Shown: positions 32,111 through 35,792 of the stretch, piece after piece
How positions within the stretch are numbered: the stretch's first letter is position 1
Layout of the letters: each line of letters opens with the position of its first letter
Source: an uncultured Oscillospiraceae bacterium
Lineage (GTDB): Bacteria; Bacillota; Clostridia; Oscillospirales; Oscillospiraceae
Assembly (NCBI GenBank): GCA_900752445.1
Contig: CAADVN010000289.1
Location: forward strand, 1-35,792
Reading direction: 5' to 3'
DNA: 35,792 nt
The notes under the pieces: generated by a model
What the model saw: the letters and a program-made list of their open reading frames with translations, nothing else
Told to the model about the DNA's origin: nothing
Databases searched by the model: none
Program-made: the position numbers and the translations under genes

Positions 32111-32894
32111 GGTAGCGATAGTCACAGGCGGCTCGGGCGGCATAGGCCGCTGCACGGCCCTGGCGCTGGCGAGGGCCGGCTGCCGGGTCTATGAGTTTTC
32201 CCGGCATGATAAGGGCGGGGCCGGGGACGTCCTGCACGTCACGGCGGACATGACGGACGAGGCGAGCGTGCAGGCGGCGGTGGCCGAGGTCGAGCGGCGC
32301 GAGGGCCGCATCGACATCCTCGTGTGCAACGCGGGCTTCGGCATCTCGGGCGCGGCGGAATACACGAGCCCCGAGGACGCGCACGCCCAGCTCGAGCTGA
32401 ACCTTTACGGCGCGGACCGGGCGGCGAGGGCGGTCATACCCATCATGCGCGCGCAGGGCGGCGGGCGCATCGTGTGCATGAGCTCGATCGCTGGCATACT
32501 GCCGATACCCTTCCAGCTCTGGTACTCGGTGTCGAAGGCGGCGATAAACGCCTATGTGCTGGCACTGCAGAACGAGCTGCGGCCGTTCGGCATAAGCGTC
32601 TGCGCCGTCATGCCGGGCGACATAGCCTCGGGCTTCACGGGCAACCGGAAGAAGACCCTGCGCGAGGACGCCTACGGCGGGCGCGTGGCCCGCAGCGTCG
32701 CGCGTATGGAGCACGACGAGGAGACGGGCATGAGCCCGGAGACAGCAGGCGCCTTCATAGCGAAAACAGCGCTCAAAACGGGCAGCCGCCCGCTCATAGC
32801 CCTCGGCCTGCCCTACAAGGCCGCCGCCATGGGCGCAAAGCTGCTGCCGAGGCGCTTTTCCAACCTCATAATAGGCAAAATGTACGCAAAATAG
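32097..32894 (+). CDS. Short-chain dehydrogenase/reductase, candidate 3-keto lipid-base reductase
   Basis: The 265-residue protein is a classical SDR: cofactor motif TGGSGGIG (about residues 10-17), CNAGFG, and catalytic S130, Y143 and K147 (MSSIAG, YSVSK), followed by VMPGDIASGFT. The C-terminal tail (YKAAAMGAKLLPRRFSNLIIGKMYA) is hydrophobic and basic and may touch the membrane, as in long-chain keto reductases. The basic residue choice for NADPH cannot be settled by eye. ATG 32097 is 11 bases after GGAGGT (32080-32085), and an ATG two codons later is an alternative. Overlap with the synthase implies coupled translation and a shared pathway; ketone reduction of its product is the natural inference. 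Confidence 0.87.
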   Translation: MKMCKVAIVTGGSGGIGRCTALALARAGCRVYEFSRHDKGGAGDVLHVTADMTDEASVQAAVAEVERREGRIDILVCNAGFGISGAAEYTSPEDAHAQLELNLYGADRAARAVIPIMRAQGGGRIVCMSSIAGILPIPFQLWYSVSKAAINAYVLALQNELRPFGISVCAVMPGDIASGFTGNRKKTLREDAYGGRVARSVARMEHDEETGMSPETAGAFIAKTALKTGSRPLIALGLPYKAAAMGAKLLPRRFSNLIIGKMYAK

Positions 32895-32907
32895 CGTGAA
32901 CGAGCCG

Positions 32908-32942
32908 AAAAGGCCGCGGGCTGAGCCGCCCGCGGCCTTTTT
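32908..32942. terminator. Bidirectional terminator
   Basis: A perfect 10-bp stem (32912-32921 with 32928-32937, loop TGAGCC) with AAAA before and TTTTT after, between the reductase and the convergent lysR gene. Confidence 0.9.
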
Positions 32943-32949
32943 CTGCTGC

Positions 32950-33810
32950 TCAGAGCATCCAGTCCATCCAGTCTTTGGCGAAGAGGTTGTCCTTGAGGCA
33001 GACGAAATAGAAGGCGCCGCTCATCTCGACCTCCGCAAGGTCGAACCGGGCCATGGTCCCAGCCTTCAGCTCCTGCTCCACCACCGGCGCATACAGGAAG
33101 GAGACGCCCAGGCCGTCTGCCACCAGCGACTTGATGGTATTGAACTCGCTGATAGTCACGACGCCGGGAAAGCTGTTCACCGTATAATTGCGGCGATTGA
33201 GCGCCTCCTCAAAGATCGCGCGGGTCCCGGAGCCCGGCTCACGCAGGATGAGCCTCTCACCTGCAAGCTCCTCCAGCGCCGCCTTGCGCCCTGCCAGGCG
33301 GTGCCCGGGCGCGCAGACGCCAAAAAACGCCTCATTCCGGTAGAGCCGGGAATCGTAGCGGCTGCGGTCAAAAAAACCCTCTATCAGTATAAAGTCCAGC
33401 TGCCCCGCTTCCAGCTCTCGGAGCAGCACCTGCGTGTTGTCCACCAGCAGGGAAAAGGCCGCCTCCGGCCGGGCGCGCAGAAAGCGCTCCACCTGCGGGG
33501 CTATCACATACTCCCCTACGGTCTTGGAGGCGCCCACCCTCAGGCTGATCGCAGCGGGGGCCTTCATGGCCGCCTCCACCTTCCCGCTGTTGTAGGCCAT
33601 GGAACGGGTAAGCTCCCGCAGGCGCAGGCCCGCCTCTGTCAGCCGCAGGACCTTGCCCTCATAGGAGAACAGCCGGCAGCCGTAGTGCTCCTCCAGATAG
33701 TGTATGTGGTGCGTCACCGCCGGCTGCGTCAGGCACAGCCGCTCGGCAGCCCGGGTATAGTTCATCGTCTCGCAAAGGACCAGGAAGGTGTTCCACCGCG
33801 GGTCCAGCAT
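32950..33810 (-). CDS. LysR family transcriptional regulator
   Basis: The 286-residue protein has the N-terminal winged helix-turn-helix of LysR regulators (FLVLCETMNYTRAAERLCLTQPAVTHHI, about residues 9-36), then a substrate-binding-like effector domain (LRVGASKTVGEYVIAP, DFILIEG, LREPGSGTRAIFE, VADGLGVSFLY). It resembles regulators found beside YeiH-type transporters (YeiE/CysL group), and it is divergent from one here with 117 bases between starts. It most likely activates the transporter gene and represses itself in response to a small molecule, probably an anion or sulfur compound; the effector is unknown. ATG 33810 follows AGGTGATGAG. Confidence 0.92.
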   Translation of the reverse strand: MLDPRWNTFLVLCETMNYTRAAERLCLTQPAVTHHIHYLEEHYGCRLFSYEGKVLRLTEAGLRLRELTRSMAYNSGKVEAAMKAPAAISLRVGASKTVGEYVIAPQVERFLRARPEAAFSLLVDNTQVLLRELEAGQLDFILIEGFFDRSRYDSRLYRNEAFFGVCAPGHRLAGRKAALEELAGERLILREPGSGTRAIFEEALNRRNYTVNSFPGVVTISEFNTIKSLVADGLGVSFLYAPVVEQELKAGTMARFDLAEVEMSGAFYFVCLKDNLFAKDWMDWML

Positions 33811-33833
33811 AGCTCATCACCTATTACGCAAAA

Positions 33834-33887
33834 TTATCGCTGTATTACGATTCTTCATTTTATCTTATCGCTATCCTGCGCTATAAT
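33834..33887 (+). promoter_or_regulatory. yeiH-type gene promoter with candidate LysR sites
   Basis: TATAAT (33882-33887) has a weak -35 TTTATC (33859-33864) 17 bases before it, as is common for activated promoters. TTATCGCT occurs at 33834-33841 and 33865-33872, 31 bases or about three helical turns apart, and the second copy forms an imperfect dyad with GCTATAA over the -10. Confidence 0.5.
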
Positions 33888-33927
33888 CAAGACATATTAG
33901 CGAAATAAACGGGAAAAGGTGAAGAGC

Positions 33928-34959
33928 ATGGAGTTTTTAAAGAAGATCTGTCCGGGCCTGCTGCTGTGTCTGGTCCTGGCCATCCCCAGCTGGCTGCTGG
34001 GGCGCGCGCTTCCCGTAGTCGGCGGGCCTGTTTTCGCCATACTCATGGGCATGGTGATCTCCCTGCTCCTGAGGGACAAGGCCCGGTTTCAGGCGGGCAT
34101 AGCCTTCACCTCCAAGAAGATACTGCAATACGCCGTCATCCTCCTGGGCTTCGGCCTGAACCTCTCCGAGATAGCAAAGGTCGGCGCGCAGTCCCTGCCC
34201 ATCATCTGCACCACCATCACGGTCTCGCTGGCCATCGCGTTTCTGCTGTGCAAGTGGCTGAAGATCCCCGGCAACATCTCGGTGCTGGTGGGCGTGGGCT
34301 CCTCCATCTGCGGCGGCTCCGCCATCGCCGCCACGGCTCCCGTCATCGCGGCTGACGACGAGGAGATCGCCCAGGCCATCTCCGTCATCTTCCTCTTCAA
34401 CATACTCGCGGCCCTGTTCTTCCCGACGCTCGGCGGGGCCATGGGCATGAGCGACGAGGGCTTCGGGCTCTTTGCCGGCACGGCCATAAACGACACCTCC
34501 TCTGTCACCGCCGCCGCCTCCACCTGGGACAGCCTCCACGGCACGAACGGGGCGGTGCTGGAGTATGCCACCATAGTCAAGCTCACCCGGACCCTGGCCA
34601 TCATCCCCATAACGCTGGTCCTGGCCTTCTGGCGCACCTGGAAGGCCAAGCGCGGCGGCAGCGCCTCCGGCGGCTCCTTCGACATAAAGAAGATCTTACC
34701 CTTCTTCATCCTCTTCTTCGTCCTGGCCTCTGTCATCACCACGGTCTCTACAATGGCAGGTGTGGACGCCGGGCTCTTCAAGCCCTTCAAGGAGCTCTCC
34801 AAGTTCTTCATCATCCTGGCCATGGCGGCCATCGGCCTCAACACGGACATCGTGAAACTCGTGAAGTCCGGCGGGAAGCCCATACTCCTGGGCGCCTGCT
34901 GCTGGGCGGGCATCACCGGCGCGAGTCTCCTGATGCAGCATTTCCAGGGACTGCTGTAA
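33928..34959 (+). CDS. YeiH family putative sulfate/anion exporter
   Basis: The 343-residue protein is a polytopic membrane protein of the Cons_hypoth698 (UPF0324) family with about ten segments. Family landmarks are present: ILQYAVILLGFGLNLSEI, the VGVGSSICGGSAIAATAPVI stretch, GTAINDTSSVTAAA and MAAIGLNTDIVKL near the end. Members are predicted sulfate exporters, but the transported compound is rarely proven. ATG 33928 follows AAGGTGA; an upstream GTG (33919) is possible. Its control by the divergent LysR gene is the standard arrangement. The nearby cysK gives a loose sulfur link. Confidence 0.92.
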   Translation: MEFLKKICPGLLLCLVLAIPSWLLGRALPVVGGPVFAILMGMVISLLLRDKARFQAGIAFTSKKILQYAVILLGFGLNLSEIAKVGAQSLPIICTTITVSLAIAFLLCKWLKIPGNISVLVGVGSSICGGSAIAATAPVIAADDEEIAQAISVIFLFNILAALFFPTLGGAMGMSDEGFGLFAGTAINDTSSVTAAASTWDSLHGTNGAVLEYATIVKLTRTLAIIPITLVLAFWRTWKAKRGGSASGGSFDIKKILPFFILFFVLASVITTVSTMAGVDAGLFKPFKELSKFFIILAMAAIGLNTDIVKLVKSGGKPILLGACCWAGITGASLLMQHFQGLL

Positions 34960-35008
34960 GTTCGGATTTCAGACAAGATCCGCGCAAAACAGGCACAAAA
35001 ACAAAAAC

Positions 35009-35045
35009 GCAACCGTGGGTAGCGGAGATTCCAGCCCACGGTTGC
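35009..35045. terminator. Hairpin after the YeiH gene, better terminator on the minus strand
   Basis: A perfect 11-bp stem (35009-35019 with 35035-35045) has an A-rich run before it (34996-35007) but no clean T-run after it. Read on the minus strand the A-run becomes the T-tract, so it would block transcription coming from the right more strongly than from the left. Confidence 0.6.
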
Positions 35046-35075
35046 TTGCTATTTCTGCGCAGGGGATGCTATACT
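35046..35075 (+). promoter_or_regulatory. Promoter of the XRE gene pair
   Basis: TTGCTA (35046-35051) is 18 bases from TATACT (35070-35075), with TGC before it (extended -10), 29 bases before the start. Confidence 0.6.
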
Positions 35076-35104
35076 CAGGGCACAACAGCCGGGAGGTAAA
35101 GATG

Positions 35105-35647
35105 ATGAAACTGTCCGAAAAGATACTCTATTGCCGAAAGCGCGCGGGCCTGTCCCAGGAGGCGCTGGCGGAGAGACTGGGCGTGTCCCGACAGGCCGTG
35201 TCAAAGTGGGAAACCGGCGAGGCGCTGCCGGAGACGAATAAGCTCTCGGCGCTCGCGGCTGAGCTGGGCGTATCGGTGGACTGGCTGCTCTCCGAGGACG
35301 AGCCGGCCGAGCCGCGCCCACAGTCAGGCGACTGGACGGAGGGCCTGCCGCGCACGATAGGCCGCATGGCCAAGCGCTGGGGCTGGCTCGCGGGCGTGTA
35401 CATGTCCGTCGTCGGCGCGCTCTTCGCGGGCATGGGCCTGCTGGCGAGATATATAGTCTCGCGCATGTTCGGCGCCTTTGACACGGGCTTTGGCTTCGGC
35501 ATGGACGGCTTTTCCGGCACGATGGGCAGCATCGCGCAGAACAACCCCGTCAGCATCATGGGCGGCGCGATAGCCATCTTCGGCGGCGCACTGTTCGTTG
35601 CGGGCATAGTCATCGCGATCTGGCTCAAGCAACGGAGCAGGAGATGA
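35105..35647 (+). CDS. XRE family regulator with C-terminal membrane segments (copy 1)
   Basis: The 180-residue protein has an N-terminal Cro/CI-type helix-turn-helix (KILYCRKRAGLSQEALAERL-GVSRQAVSKWETG, about residues 6-40) with the LPETNKLSALAAELGVSVDWLL continuation, and two hydrophobic glycine-rich segments near the C-terminus (WLAGVYMSVVGALFAGMGLLARYIV and MGGAIAIFGGALFVAGIVIAIWL). A DNA-binding domain tethered to the membrane suggests that it senses an envelope state. ATG 35105 is chosen over 35102 because GGGAGGT (35091-35097) is seven bases before it and copy 2 starts with the same MKLSEK. The second copy begins four bases after its stop. Confidence 0.88.
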   Translation: MKLSEKILYCRKRAGLSQEALAERLGVSRQAVSKWETGEALPETNKLSALAAELGVSVDWLLSEDEPAEPRPQSGDWTEGLPRTIGRMAKRWGWLAGVYMSVVGALFAGMGLLARYIVSRMFGAFDTGFGFGMDGFSGTMGSIAQNNPVSIMGGAIAIFGGALFVAGIVIAIWLKQRSRR

Positions 35648-35651
35648 GCTG

Positions 35652-35792
35652 ATGAAGCTGTCTGAAAAGATACTCTATTGCCGAAAACGCGCGGGCCTGT
35701 CCCAGGAAGCGCTGGCAGAGAGGCTGGGCGTGTCCCGACAGGCCGTGTCAAAGTGGGAGACCGGCGAGGCGCTGCCGGAGACGAATAAGCTC
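35652..35792 (+). CDS. XRE family regulator (copy 2), 3'-partial
   Basis: The frame from ATG 35652, preceded by AGGAGA (35639-35644), is cut by the window end after 47 codons. All 47 residues equal those of copy 1, and the seven base differences are all silent. The rest of the protein lies outside the window, so it is not known whether it also has membrane segments. Confidence 0.85.
   Translation, partial: MKLSEKILYCRKRAGLSQEALAERLGVSRQAVSKWETGEALPETNKL

Overview
The window looks like a GC-rich (about 65 % by eye) low-peptidoglycan-complexity-agnostic chromosomal segment of a Bacillota/Clostridia member, most like an Oscillospiraceae-type gut anaerobe. The signs are strong GGAGG ribosome sites, sigma-A type promoters, a guanine-class riboswitch, a class III fructose-1,6-bisphosphatase, the short zinc-ending prolyl-tRNA synthetase, a fused Nfn-type flavoprotein and a nicking-type MutL without MutH. 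Family-level placement is inference. No CRISPR, rRNA, tRNA, phage or insertion sequence is visible, and no stretch over 300 bases lacks a gene.

Layout. 1-660: 3' part of a metallo-beta-lactamase-fold gene whose first 80 bases look like a faulty copy of its own interior. 727-3221: thioredoxin facing an M3 oligopeptidase with a coupled small membrane protein. 3430-9307: purine salvage and uptake, with xanthine phosphoribosyltransferase, a guanine-type riboswitch and terminator, then a complete BMP/NupNOPQ-like ABC importer (lipoprotein, double ATPase, two permeases). 9461-11743: fused NfnA-NfnB flavoprotein. 11810-16359: a DUF364-like gene, a GH13 alpha-glucosidase, and a sigma factor paired with a membrane protein. 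16573-25439 (minus): miaB-mutS-CPBP protease-fbp-TM2 protein-proS, with mutL divergent at 25538. 27490-30802: asnS divergent from cysK and a diacylglycerol/sphingosine-type lipid kinase. 30851-32894: a textbook promoter drives a serine-palmitoyltransferase-like alpha-oxoamine synthase and a short-chain reductase. 32950-34959: LysR regulator divergent from a YeiH-type transporter. 35105-35792: two tandem, nearly identical XRE regulators, the second cut by the window end.

How the parts may work together. Xpt and the importer form one purine-acquisition module sensed by the riboswitch. The synthase plus reductase carry out the two chemical steps expected for making a long-chain base (decarboxylative condensation of an amino acid with an acyl thioester, then ketone reduction), and a lipid kinase of the sphingosine-kinase superfamily lies directly upstream. 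This is the best candidate here for an undescribed system: a possible sphingoid-base or related amino-lipid pathway in a clostridial organism. Most convergent gene pairs share one GC-rich bidirectional terminator, and several promoters carry an extended -10 (TGn) element.
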